64,000 nucleotides of DNA from CAZOLI01 sp964580675. GTDB taxonomy: Bacteria > Planctomycetota > MHYJ01 > CAYXQY01. The first letter of the stretch is position 1. Every line of letters starts with the position of its first letter. This document shows, one piece after another, positions 33,953 through 42,791 of this stretch. The stretch spans positions 52,168-116,167 of the forward strand of contig CAZOLI010000007.1 in the NCBI GenBank assembly GCA_964580675.1, written 5' to 3'. The notes beneath the pieces were generated by a model, which was given only the letters and a program-made list of their open reading frames with translations, searched no databases and was not told the DNA's origin. Position numbers and translations under genes: made by a program.

Positions 33953-35231
33953 GGAAATATCGGAATTTAGCGGGGTGGGGCTTTTCTCCGGCGAAGAAGT
34001 AAAGTTACGGTTTCTTCCCGCAACCCCCGGAACCGGAATTCGCTTCGTACGAACGGATCTTCCCGAGGCCCCCAAAATCGAGGTCTGCGTGGACAACGCA
34101 AAATCCAAATTTCGCCGGACGTGCGTGGAGAAAAACGACGTGGAGGTGGACACGGTCGAACACCTCCTCGCGGCAATTGGCGGCCTGGAAATCGATAACA
34201 TTGAAATTGAAATCAACGGCTCCGAAGTCCCCTCGGCGGACGGAAGCGCAAAACCGTTTACCGACGTTCTTCAGGAAGCGGAGGTCGTCGAACAGGACAC
34301 GGAGCGAGAGGAAACGAACCTGTCCGAAACCGTCAGCGTTCGTGACGGGGACTCCTCCATAACAGCCGTTCCATCGGAGAACGGCACGGAAATCTCCTTT
34401 TCGCTGGAGTATGAACACCCCGTCGTGGGATCACAGCACCTCACCAAACGCATCACCCCGGAGGTCTTCGCCAATGAAATTGCCCCGGCCCGTACGTTCT
34501 GTCTCGAGGACGAGGTGGACTACTTCCTCGACCGCGGATTGGGAAAAGGCGCAAATTACGACAACACCCTCGTGGTCGGAGAGGACGGGGTCATCAAAAA
34601 CGAACTTCGCTTCCCGGACGAGTTTGTCCGACACAAAATTCTGGATTTGCTCGGGGACATGACCATAAACGGTCTTCCCGTGGACGCCCATTACGTGGCG
34701 GTTCGATCCGGACACGAAGATAACCTGAAACTGGCAAAAGCGATTCATCGGACCCTCCACGGGGAATCGGACGAGATCGACCGGTCCGCCGAACACACCA
34801 TGCTGGATATGCAGGAAATTCTTAATGTCCTCCCCCACCGGTATCCGTTTTTGCTTATTGACCGGGTCATTGAACTCGAGGGTTACGACCGCGCCGTGGG
34901 CATCAAAAACGTGACGTACAACGAACCATTCTTCCAGGGGCACTTCCCGGACAAACCGATCATGCCCGGTGTGCTGCAGATCGAGGCAATGGCCCAGCTC
35001 TCCGGAGCATTGCTTCTTCGGAAAGCCGAAAACGTGGACAAGCTTGCTTTTTTGCTTTCCCTTGATAACGTAAAATTACGGAAAACGGTGGTCCCGGGGG
35101 ATCAACTTCGAATTGAGTCCGAAGCCATTAAAGTAAAAAGCCGAACCGGCCTTATCGAGTCAAAAGCCATGGTCGGGGACCGGAAAGCAGCGGAGGCCCG
35201 GATGAAATTTATGTTGGTTCCCGACGAATAA
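33927..35231 (+). CDS. lpxC-fabZ: Fused LpxC deacetylase and FabZ dehydratase
   Basis: Residues 1-285 are LpxC, the zinc deacetylase that commits UDP-acyl-GlcNAc to lipid A: TVEHLLAAIGGLEIDN, SADGSAKPF, VRHKILDLLGDMTINGL (zinc His and Asp) and VRSGHEDN. Residues about 290-434 are FabZ, the beta-hydroxyacyl-ACP dehydratase of fatty acid synthesis: ILNVLPHRYPFLLIDRVI and FFQGHFPDKPIMPGVLQIEAMAQ with catalytic His and Glu. The fusion couples lipid A and fatty acid synthesis and is known from Bacteroidota and a few other phyla. The ATG at 33927 lies within the end of lpxD; an upstream frame start at 33897 is not needed. Confidence 0.95.
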   Translation: MSQKQKTIKEISEFSGVGLFSGEEVKLRFLPATPGTGIRFVRTDLPEAPKIEVCVDNAKSKFRRTCVEKNDVEVDTVEHLLAAIGGLEIDNIEIEINGSEVPSADGSAKPFTDVLQEAEVVEQDTEREETNLSETVSVRDGDSSITAVPSENGTEISFSLEYEHPVVGSQHLTKRITPEVFANEIAPARTFCLEDEVDYFLDRGLGKGANYDNTLVVGEDGVIKNELRFPDEFVRHKILDLLGDMTINGLPVDAHYVAVRSGHEDNLKLAKAIHRTLHGESDEIDRSAEHTMLDMQEILNVLPHRYPFLLIDRVIELEGYDRAVGIKNVTYNEPFFQGHFPDKPIMPGVLQIEAMAQLSGALLLRKAENVDKLAFLLSLDNVKLRKTVVPGDQLRIESEAIKVKSRTGLIESKAMVGDRKAAEARMKFMLVPDE

Positions 35232-35309
35232 TAACAGCGGTCGGCCTTCGCAAAACCAGCACAAAATACGTTGCTCCAAAAACTCAAACGGCATTTAATT
35301 TGACGGGCC

Positions 35310-36176
35310 ATGAATGATTTTCTCAAGGCCATGAAATCCGAGTACGAAGAACCCCTCGAGGCTCACTCGTCGGATCCCCCAATACATCCTTCCTCCTCCG
35401 TTCATCCCGACGCGGAAATTGGACAGGACGTGGTGATCGGCCCCTTTTCCTACGTGGGAAAAAACGTGGAACTTGGTGATGGGTGCATCCTGAAAAACCA
35501 CGTAAACATCAACGGACACACCACCATCGGGCAAGAAAATGTGTTCTTTCCGTTCTGTTCCATTGGAACCGCTCCCCAGGATCAATCCTATTCCGGCGAG
35601 CCCACGGAACTGATTATCGGAGACAGCAACGTGTTTCGTGAAAGTATAACGGTAAACAGGGGAACCCCGAAAGACCTCGGTGAAACCAGAATCGGCTCCG
35701 ACAATTTCCTCATGGCCTATACTCACGTTGCTCACGACTGTATCATTGAGGACAACATCACCGTTGCCAACGGCGTGCAGCTTGGGGGACACGTCACCGT
35801 GGAATCCGAAGTCGTGTTTGGTGGACTGGCCGCCGTGCATCACTTCGCCACAATTGGCCGAAACGCGTTTGTGGGCGGAATGTCCCGGGTCATGCGAGAT
35901 GTTCCCCCCTTCATGACGAGCGCCGGCGATCCGGCCAGTATTCGATCCCTGAACACCGAGGGGTTAAAACGAAATGACTTTCCCGAGGAAACCATAAAAG
36001 CATTAAAAAATGCCCACCGGACCATTTTTCGGACGGAGGGAAGCAAACAGAACGCCATTGATAACCTCAGTTCCCGGGACGACAAACCCGATGAGGTTCG
36101 GGAATTGATCGAATTCGTCCGTCGAACGAGGTCCTCCGCGCAGGGGCGGGCCCGGGAAGCGAATCGAGATTTCTAA
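35310..36176 (+). CDS. lpxA: Acyl-ACP:UDP-sugar O/N-acyltransferase
   Basis: LpxA performs the first acylation of lipid A synthesis. The protein has a 24-residue N-terminal extension, then hexapeptide-repeat beta-helix (IHPSSSVHPDAEIGQDVVIG...), the catalytic block LMAYTHVAHDCIIEDN and a helical C-terminus (SIRSLNTEGLKRNDF). Length is 288, about 25 more than usual. It lies 78 bases after lpxC-fabZ and is followed by a Gfo/Idh oxidoreductase. In organisms where such an oxidoreductase makes UDP-3-amino-GlcNAc, LpxA forms an amide at this position; whether that holds here cannot be read from the sequence alone. Confidence 0.95.
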   Translation: MNDFLKAMKSEYEEPLEAHSSDPPIHPSSSVHPDAEIGQDVVIGPFSYVGKNVELGDGCILKNHVNINGHTTIGQENVFFPFCSIGTAPQDQSYSGEPTELIIGDSNVFRESITVNRGTPKDLGETRIGSDNFLMAYTHVAHDCIIEDNITVANGVQLGGHVTVESEVVFGGLAAVHHFATIGRNAFVGGMSRVMRDVPPFMTSAGDPASIRSLNTEGLKRNDFPEETIKALKNAHRTIFRTEGSKQNAIDNLSSRDDKPDEVRELIEFVRRTRSSAQGRAREANRDF

Positions 36177-36411
36177 AATGACCCCCGGCGCCGACGTATT
36201 TCCCTTTCCTTCCGTTTGATGTCAGTTCCCTCTTCTCCTTCAATACCGATCACGGATCGCTCCTGTCCCGGTATGCGGTTCAAACCTGTCTTTTGACCCG
36301 ATATTTTCTATAATGTAGAGCGTTTGTCGATCGGTGATTCTGGATTATTCAACGTCCTGACCATTACCGGAACCGCTAACTACGGAAGAACATTTCGCAG
36401 AAGGGAATTTC

Positions 36412-37431
36412 ATGAAAACAAATATAGCTGTCATTGGCGTCGGGCACCTTGGCAAAGAACACGCACGAATACTCTCCGAACTGGAAAAGGCCAATCTCTC
36501 CTTTGTCGTGGACATCGACCGGGACCAGGCCGAAAAAATTGGAGAACGATACGACGTCCCCTATTACGAGAACCACAGGGAACCGAACCGGTCCAACCTC
36601 GACGGTGTCGTTGTTTCTGTTCCGACGGAATCACATTTTAAAATCGCCTCTTCCTTCCTGGAATCGGGCGTTTCGGTACTTGTGGAAAAACCCATGACGG
36701 ACTCCTACGAAGAGGCACGGAATCTCGTCGACCTCGCGTCGGACGCCAACGTGCTTCTTCAGGTAGGCCACGTGGAACGATTCAATCCCGCCGTCAAAGA
36801 ACTTACGGAGCGGATCGACAAACCCCGGTTTATCGAGTGTGACCGGCTGAGCCCGTTTCAATTTCGCTCGGCCGATATTGACGTCATCCACGACGTCATG
36901 ATCCATGACCTGGATGTTGTGCTTTCACTTGTGGACGGAGAAGTGGAGGAAATCAGCAGTGTGGCCACCCCGGTTATAACCCCGTTTGCGGACATCGCAA
37001 ACGCCCGTCTCCGCTTTTCCAGCGGCTGCATCGTCAACATCTCCGCAAGCCGAATTTCGCTTGAATCCATCCGGAAACTCCGGATCTTCACCGAAGATTC
37101 TTATTACTCACTTGATTATAAAGAACAGGAACTGGAGGTTCTCAAAAGCACCAAACGGTTAAAGCAACTTTCCATGGAAGACGTCGAACAGTTCCGCAAA
37201 CAGGAGTCTTCGGGACACATTGACACGGAGGAAATATTTAAGAACCTCCTGAAGATGGACCAGGCCGTTCCGGAGGATCAGTCCAACCAGGAGCCCCTCC
37301 GACTGGAACTCGAAGAGTTTGTGGACGCCATACGCACCGGCAGAACACCTGTGGCCAGCGGTGAGGAAGGGGCCCGCACCATGAAACTGGCAAGGGACGT
37401 TCGGGATCTGGCGGAAAATAGACCCCGGTAA
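36412..37431 (+). CDS. Gfo/Idh/MocA oxidoreductase, possible GnnA-like UDP-sugar dehydrogenase
   Basis: The N-terminal Rossmann motif AVIGVGHLGKEHARIL (about 6-21) and VLVEKPMT (catalytic Lys region, about 90-97) identify the Gfo/Idh/MocA family; IHDVMIHDLDVVLSL corresponds to the conserved His-containing helix. These enzymes oxidise or reduce sugars with NAD. Its position between lpxA and lpxB recalls GnnA, which oxidises the 3-OH of UDP-GlcNAc so that an aminotransferase (GnnB) can make the 3-amino sugar for lipid A. No aminotransferase is in the window, so the GnnA idea is inference. The ATG has AAGGGA upstream. A perfect TATAAT occurs at 36309-36314 but without a good -35. Confidence 0.75.
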   Translation: MKTNIAVIGVGHLGKEHARILSELEKANLSFVVDIDRDQAEKIGERYDVPYYENHREPNRSNLDGVVVSVPTESHFKIASSFLESGVSVLVEKPMTDSYEEARNLVDLASDANVLLQVGHVERFNPAVKELTERIDKPRFIECDRLSPFQFRSADIDVIHDVMIHDLDVVLSLVDGEVEEISSVATPVITPFADIANARLRFSSGCIVNISASRISLESIRKLRIFTEDSYYSLDYKEQELEVLKSTKRLKQLSMEDVEQFRKQESSGHIDTEEIFKNLLKMDQAVPEDQSNQEPLRLELEEFVDAIRTGRTPVASGEEGARTMKLARDVRDLAENRPR

Positions 37432-37523
37432 TCACACCATTTTTCCTCAACGCCCGGATCCATCCCGAACACACCGTTGCCGGACGGTAATTTTCCGAAC
37501 TCATTACGATTACACAGGAACCA

Positions 37524-38657
37524 TTGAACACCAATCGCGTATTTCTGGTGGCCGGTGAATCCTCCGGTGACGCTCACGCAGCCTCCCTCAGCCGTGAGTT
37601 GCGCCGGATCGATCCGGAAATTAAACTCGCCGGAGCCGGGGGAGAAGCGATGCGCCGGGCCGGGGTCTGTATCGGTAATAACCTGGCCCGGCAGGGGATT
37701 GTCGGTTTGTGGGAGGTACTTGAAAAATTTCAAGAACTGTCCCGGGCCTACCGTCAGGTTTTGAGCCACATCCGCCAGTTTGATCCGGACGTCGTGATCC
37801 TCGTTGATTTTCCGGGCTTCAACCTGAAACTGGCTGAACAGCTGCAACGCGAAAACATTCCCGTCATATATTATATCAGCCCCCAGGTCTGGGCCTGGCG
37901 AAAGGGACGGATACGAAAAATAAAAAACCTCGTTGAACGAATCATTGTCTTCTTCCGGTTCGAGGAAAACCTCTACAAGGAACACAACGTACCGGTTACC
38001 TGGGTGGGCCATCCTCTCGTTGACGACATATCCAAACGAAATTACGGGGAAGACATCCGAACCGCACTGGGGCTTGATGGCGATCCACTCTCCATTGGAC
38101 TTCTACCCGGAAGCCGGGAGGCGGAATTTCGGCGGCATTATCCGCGGATGAAAGAAACCGTCAGAAAAATGGAGAACAAACGAGGGATCGACGCCCTCCT
38201 CCTCCCGGTGGCTCCTGAAATTGACCATTCCGAGATACAACCCTTCCGAAACGAAAAACGGCCGGACGAATACTGGTTTCACGGACGGTCACGGGACGTC
38301 ATCGGGGCCTCGGACCTGATCCTGACCGCCTCCGGCACCACCACCCTTGAAGCCGCTCTGCTGCGCACCCCCATGGTGGTCTGTTACCGCGTGAATACCT
38401 TGACCTGGGCAATTGGCCTCACACTGGTTGACACGGATTATTTTGCGCTTGCGAATGTGGTGGCCGGTGAAGAAATTGTGCCTGAATGTCTCCAGTGGGA
38501 GGCTGTTCCGAATGTCATGGCCCGACACGCGCTCCGCATCCTGGAAAACGGAGAGCTCCAGAAACACCGGAAGAAACTGGAGCGTGTCCGTCAAAAACTG
38601 GGTCCGCCCGGAGCAAGCAAACGGGCCGCGGAAACGATTTTTGATTTCTTACGGTAA
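37524..38657 (+). CDS. lpxB: Lipid-A-disaccharide synthase
   Basis: LpxB joins two monosaccharide precursors to the lipid A disaccharide. The 377-residue protein has the family blocks LVAGESSGDAHAASL at the start, VVILVDFPGFNLKLA, YYISPQVWAWRKGRI, VGHPLVDD, LLPGSREAEFRRHYP and LILTASGTTTLEAALLRTP. The TTG start at 37524 has AGGAA upstream. It ends the lpx block (lpxD, lpxC-fabZ, lpxA, oxidoreductase, lpxB). No lpxK, lpxH or waaA is seen, so those steps must be elsewhere. Confidence 0.96.
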   Translation: MNTNRVFLVAGESSGDAHAASLSRELRRIDPEIKLAGAGGEAMRRAGVCIGNNLARQGIVGLWEVLEKFQELSRAYRQVLSHIRQFDPDVVILVDFPGFNLKLAEQLQRENIPVIYYISPQVWAWRKGRIRKIKNLVERIIVFFRFEENLYKEHNVPVTWVGHPLVDDISKRNYGEDIRTALGLDGDPLSIGLLPGSREAEFRRHYPRMKETVRKMENKRGIDALLLPVAPEIDHSEIQPFRNEKRPDEYWFHGRSRDVIGASDLILTASGTTTLEAALLRTPMVVCYRVNTLTWAIGLTLVDTDYFALANVVAGEEIVPECLQWEAVPNVMARHALRILENGELQKHRKKLERVRQKLGPPGASKRAAETIFDFLR

Positions 38658-38675
38658 TCAAACAGGGACATGTAC

Positions 38676-38695
38676 GCGAATCCTTCGGGATACGC
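38676..38695 (+). terminator. Hairpin with UUCG loop after lpxB
   Basis: GCGAATCC (38676-38683) and GGATACGC (38688-38695) pair with one A-A mismatch around a TTCG loop closed by C-G, a very stable tetraloop. It starts 19 bases after the lpxB stop. No T-run follows directly, so it may be a weak terminator or an mRNA end-protecting hairpin. Confidence 0.4.
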
Positions 38696-38838
38696 TCCCT
38701 CCTTCCGGAACCCCTTCCGGCAACCGGAGACCGGATTTTGTATTTTAGAGGTCCTCCCGTTTTGCCGATATAAACACCCGATCGTTGGTTCAACCCGACA
38801 ATTGCCCGGCTTCATTTTTGATCCTGTCCAGAACCACC

Positions 38839-39633
38839 ATGCCGGAAGAAAATAACCCGACAACCGAAGAGCCGCCGGATCAGGAATCGGACGAAATGAA
38901 AGGTGCCGATTACCGAATTCGGCTGGAGAATTATTACGGTCCCCTCGACCTTCTTCTCTACCTGATCAAGAAGCACGAAGTGGACGTGACGGACATCTCC
39001 ATCGCAAACATCGCCTCCCAGTACATCAGTTACCTGGAAAAAATAAAACGGCTGGACATCGACGTGGCCTCGGAATTTACGGTAATGGCCGCTACGCTGA
39101 TGCGAATAAAGTCAAGGAATCTGGTGCCGGACGACACCCCGGAGGTGGACGAGGAAGACCTGGAAGACCCCCGGAAAGAATTGATACAGAATTTGATTCA
39201 CTACCGAAAATTTAAGGACCGGGCCCGCCTGCTTGGCCAGATGCGAACGGAGCATCAAAAACACTTCGCCCGGCCGGACCTGACGGAGCGATTTCGGGAG
39301 AGCGACGAAACCGAACCTGAGGAATTCGAGCTCTCACTCTGGGAACTAATCCGTCAGTACAGTCAACTCCGCGAGGAAACCAGCCTCGATACGAATTCCA
39401 CCATTGTGTACGACGACATCCCTCAGGAAATCGTCATGGATCGTATTATGAACAGGGTCGAGAACGGAAAAGCGGTATCCTTTGAGGAACTGGTGGGAGA
39501 ATACCCGACAAGACACAAAGCGGTGTCGTACTTTCTCGGTATACTTGAACTGGCCAAAATGAATGAAATCCACATCGATCAAACCGAACATTCCTCGGGT
39601 GATATTCACGTCCAGAAATTAGATATTAACTAA
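38839..39633 (+). CDS. scpA: Segregation and condensation protein A
   Basis: ScpA is the kleisin that links SMC heads in the bacterial condensin. Conserved parts are LENYYGPLDLLLYLIKKHEVDVTDISI (here quoted in pieces: YGPLDLLLYL, then HEVDVTDISI), FTVMAATLMRIKSRNLVP, and the winged-helix C-terminus SFEELVGEYPTRHKAVSYFLG. I take the ATG at 38839 (264 residues); an earlier in-frame start at 38785 would add 18 poorly conserved residues. The usual partner scpB does not follow; the next gene is a helicase. The N-terminal ~20 residues are acidic and probably disordered. Confidence 0.9.
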   Translation: MPEENNPTTEEPPDQESDEMKGADYRIRLENYYGPLDLLLYLIKKHEVDVTDISIANIASQYISYLEKIKRLDIDVASEFTVMAATLMRIKSRNLVPDDTPEVDEEDLEDPRKELIQNLIHYRKFKDRARLLGQMRTEHQKHFARPDLTERFRESDETEPEEFELSLWELIRQYSQLREETSLDTNSTIVYDDIPQEIVMDRIMNRVENGKAVSFEELVGEYPTRHKAVSYFLGILELAKMNEIHIDQTEHSSGDIHVQKLDIN

Positions 39634-39641
39634 TTTCGCCC

Positions 39642-39670
39642 TTGAAACCACAAAATTTCCGGAATATGAT
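39642..39670 (+). promoter_or_regulatory. Predicted promoter of the DinG-like helicase gene
   Basis: TTGAAA (39642-39647) and TATGAT (39665-39670) with a 17-base spacer, about 200 bases before the start codon. Confidence 0.45.
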
Positions 39671-39871
39671 GGACGGAATCCAGGAATGAACGATCTCCCG
39701 GACCGTCGGTCAGAATCCATTCTGAGCAGATTCCGGACCGTTTGAGCCGAATCCGACAATTCAGGAGGCCTGATCTTCAGTCCTCCCGCGGGGAAACGGA
39801 CGAACGTCGCGTGAGATCCTCCCCGGTTCCCGAGGTTTTTACAACTTTCCCCCCTTTCACCAGAAACGGTC

Positions 39872-41896
39872 ATGATCGGTACAGACGAGGTGGGAGAAAT
39901 AACCGTTCCGCTCCGACCGGAAGCCATTTACGGATCCGACGGTGAACTCGCCTCTCACCTGGATCGGTTTGAGGAACGGGACGAGCAGATCCGCATGGCC
40001 CGGTCGGTCCGGGAACAGCTCGAAGAAGGACAGAACCTTATTGTCGAAGCCGGAACCGGTACGGGAAAATCACTGGCTTACCTTGTTCCCCTCGTTCTCT
40101 TCTCCCTGGAAACGGAAGGAACAACCATTGTTAGCACCCACACGATTAACCTCCAGGAACAACTCATACAGCAGGACCTTCCCCTTGTTCAAAAAATGCT
40201 GGATCAGGACGTGACCTTCGCTCTTGGCAAAGGCCGTTCAAATTATGTATGCCGGAAACGGCTCCGGCGGGCCAAGCAAAAAGAGGTAGAACTCTTCCCC
40301 GAACCCCGGCATCAAAAGGAACTGAACAAACTCATTGAATGGGCGAACGAGACGGACGATGGAACCCTTTCGGACCTTGACTGGTCCCCCGACCGTACCG
40401 TCTGGAATCGGGTGAACGCAAGCCGGGCCAACTGCCATTGCACGGAACCCGACTTCTCGGAACACTGTTTTTACCGGGAGAGTCGGGAACGCTTTCACGA
40501 AGCAGACTTGCTCGTCGTGAACCACTACCTGTTTATGGAGGATCTGCTCCTCCGAATGCAGGCCGGAACGGGGTACCTCCCGGATTACGGAGGGGTCGTT
40601 ATTGACGAAGCTCATAACTTCGAGCGGGTGGCCCAGAACACCCTCGGGTTTTCGACGAGTATGCTTCAACATAAACGGCTCATCACGGATCTGTACGATC
40701 CGGAAACCAAATCCGGTTTTCTCCCGTCCATCGAAGCGGGAGAGGCCCTCGACACCGCCTCCTCCGCCCTTCGAACGGCGGAACAATTTTTTGACCGGGT
40801 CCGGTCCTGGCACGAAAACCGAACGGAGGCCGGGGAACCGGTCCGCATAACGAACCCCAACTTCGTCCGCAACACCCCCACCCCTGCTCTTGAACGTCTG
40901 CACGACCGCCTCCGGGATATCCTCATGACCCGTGACCTTACATCGGAGGAGGAAAAGGAACTTTCCTCCTACGCCGCCCGAACACTGGACCTCGCCCAGA
41001 CCGTGTCCCACCTCGTGGAACAGGGAAACGAAGAGGACGTCTACTGGGTGGAAACGTCGGATTACGCCGACAACGTAACCATTAAATCCTCGCTTGTTGA
41101 CGTGTCTCAATCCCTGTCCGATCAATTATTCGACCGGGTTCACTCCGCCATCCTGACATCAGCCACGCTCGCCACGGGCTCGGACGATCCGTTTTTCTTT
41201 CTCCGGGATCGACTTGGCCTTCAGGAAGCCGAAGCCCTCCAGCTCGGTCATTCGTTCGACTACGACGAACAGGTGGACCTGTACGTGGCTCGGGATCTGC
41301 CTCATCCGAGTTACGAAGAGGACGAATACCTGTACGGGGTCAAATCATACACCCGAAAATTCCTCCTGCAGACCCGGGGAGATGCGTTTGTCCTCTTTAC
41401 CAGTTACGATATGTTGAACGCCGTCTTTCGAGATCTCAAAGAGGATCTTGAGGAAGAAGGACTTACGGTTCTTGCCCAGGGAAATCGTCTGCCGAGGAAC
41501 GAAATGCTGAACCGGTTCCGGAGCGGGGACAACTCCGTGATATTTGGGGTCTCCTCCTTCTGGGAAGGGGTGGATGTGCCCGGGTCCTCACTCCGAAACG
41601 TAATCATAACAAAATTGCCGTTTCCCAACCCCGCAAATCCGATTGTCGAGGCCGTTTCGGAACACCTCGAAAACAACGATCGGGATCCGTTTACCGAATT
41701 TTACCTTCCCCGGGCCATTCTGAAACTTCGACAGGGGTTCGGTCGACTGATCCGATCCCGGTCGGATACCGGCCAGGTGGCTATTCTGGACAGCCGGATC
41801 GTCCAATCTTCCTACGGGGATCAATTCCTCGAGGCACTTCCGGATTGTGAAGTAAACTACGTCGACCTGGATGCTGTTTCCACAAAAAAGAAATAA
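39872..41896 (+). CDS. DinG/XPD-family ATP-dependent helicase
   Basis: The 674-residue protein is a superfamily 2 helicase of the XPD/DinG group. Motifs are EAGTGTGKSLAYLVPL (Walker A, about 58-73), VVIDEAHNFERVA (DEAH, about 240-252), ILTSATLATG and, at the end, QGFGRLIRSRSDTG. An iron-sulfur cluster is likely: Cys residues stand at SNYVCRKRL and in the block NCHCTEPDFSEHC, giving four ligands. DinG unwinds DNA 5'-3' and helps with R-loops and damaged DNA. No exonuclease domain is present, so it resembles E. coli DinG/YoaA more than the Gram-positive DinG. Its last base pair overlaps the start of rfbD. Confidence 0.88.
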   Translation: MIGTDEVGEITVPLRPEAIYGSDGELASHLDRFEERDEQIRMARSVREQLEEGQNLIVEAGTGTGKSLAYLVPLVLFSLETEGTTIVSTHTINLQEQLIQQDLPLVQKMLDQDVTFALGKGRSNYVCRKRLRRAKQKEVELFPEPRHQKELNKLIEWANETDDGTLSDLDWSPDRTVWNRVNASRANCHCTEPDFSEHCFYRESRERFHEADLLVVNHYLFMEDLLLRMQAGTGYLPDYGGVVIDEAHNFERVAQNTLGFSTSMLQHKRLITDLYDPETKSGFLPSIEAGEALDTASSALRTAEQFFDRVRSWHENRTEAGEPVRITNPNFVRNTPTPALERLHDRLRDILMTRDLTSEEEKELSSYAARTLDLAQTVSHLVEQGNEEDVYWVETSDYADNVTIKSSLVDVSQSLSDQLFDRVHSAILTSATLATGSDDPFFFLRDRLGLQEAEALQLGHSFDYDEQVDLYVARDLPHPSYEEDEYLYGVKSYTRKFLLQTRGDAFVLFTSYDMLNAVFRDLKEDLEEEGLTVLAQGNRLPRNEMLNRFRSGDNSVIFGVSSFWEGVDVPGSSLRNVIITKLPFPNPANPIVEAVSEHLENNDRDPFTEFYLPRAILKLRQGFGRLIRSRSDTGQVAILDSRIVQSSYGDQFLEALPDCEVNYVDLDAVSTKKK

Positions 41897-42759
41897 TGTC
41901 CGAACAGGATGATTGCTCCGTGTTGATAACGGGTGGTGATGGACTGCTCGCCCGGTCGCTCCGGAAACACGCCAGCCGGAAAGAATCATGGAAGGAAGGA
42001 GAGGTCCTGGCGAAAAATCACCAGCAGCTGGACATCACCCGTTCCAGACACGTTCGTCGGACGCTACGGAAACTCTCGCCGGACCTGTTATTGAACACCG
42101 CCGGATATACGGACGTGGATGGTTGTGAATCCAATCCGGATCGGGCCCGCCGGGTAAATGGGGAAGCACCGGGCCACCTCGCCGATCTGTGCGAAGAACT
42201 CGACATCACGTTCGTACATTACTCAACGGATTATGTTTTTGACGGCACCTCCGACCGTCCGTACAGGGAGGAGGACGAGCCCGATCCCATCAACACGTAC
42301 GGACAGACCAAACTTGAAGGGGAACAGCGGGTCCTGAACAAACTTCCGGGAGCCCTCGTCCTCCGTTCATCGTGGCTATTTGGAGAGGGGGGACCGAACT
42401 TCGTGCAGATGATTCAACAGCGTCTTTCGAACGACGAGACCATCCCCGTCGTCACCGATCAAACCGGGTCCCCGACGTCAACAACCGTTCTTGCCGACGC
42501 CACGTTTCACCTGCTGACCGAAGGAGAAACCGGTTTGTTCCACGTGACGTGCCGCGGTGAGACCACGTGGTTTGGTTTTGCAACCGCCATTCAGAACCGG
42601 CTGTCCACGGAAGGAGCACTGACCCCCATTACCGGTGATCAGCTTGATCGGGCCGCCCGGAGACCCTCGTACTCGGTTCTGGACACGGGCAAACTGGAAG
42701 CAACCGGCTTTTCCCCACCCCACTGGGAAGATGCTCTTGACGAATACATAGAGCAATAA
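41896..42759 (+). CDS. rfbD: dTDP-4-dehydrorhamnose reductase
   Basis: The 287-residue protein is an extended short-chain dehydrogenase: LITGGDGLLARSL nucleotide loop, LLLNTAGYTDVDGCE, HYSTDYVFDGTSDRPY and the catalytic YGQTKLEGE. RfbD makes dTDP-L-rhamnose, the last of four steps. rfbA, rfbB and rfbC are not in the window. A spore-coat- or DUF-type homologue in another deoxysugar pathway is possible, but the STDYVFDG-YxxTK-E pattern is typical of RfbD. It begins on the last base of the helicase stop (TAATG) and is followed by convergent argF. Confidence 0.85.
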   Translation: MSEQDDCSVLITGGDGLLARSLRKHASRKESWKEGEVLAKNHQQLDITRSRHVRRTLRKLSPDLLLNTAGYTDVDGCESNPDRARRVNGEAPGHLADLCEELDITFVHYSTDYVFDGTSDRPYREEDEPDPINTYGQTKLEGEQRVLNKLPGALVLRSSWLFGEGGPNFVQMIQQRLSNDETIPVVTDQTGSPTSTTVLADATFHLLTEGETGLFHVTCRGETTWFGFATAIQNRLSTEGALTPITGDQLDRAARRPSYSVLDTGKLEATGFSPPHWEDALDEYIEQ

Positions 42760-42771
42760 TCAGACGCAGGT

Positions 42772-42788
42772 CCCGGGTGGTGACCGGG
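42772..42788. terminator. Hairpin between convergent rfbD and argF
   Basis: CCCGG (42772-42776) and CCGGG (42784-42788) pair around a 7-base loop in the 32-base gap between the two convergent genes. It could stop transcription from both sides, but there is no T-run. Confidence 0.25.
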
Positions 42789-42791
42789 GGA

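Noticed and set aside
36293..36314. TTGACC...TATAAT as promoter of the Gfo/Idh gene
   Set aside because: The spacer is only 10 bases, too short for a normal sigma70 promoter; only the -10 box is convincing.
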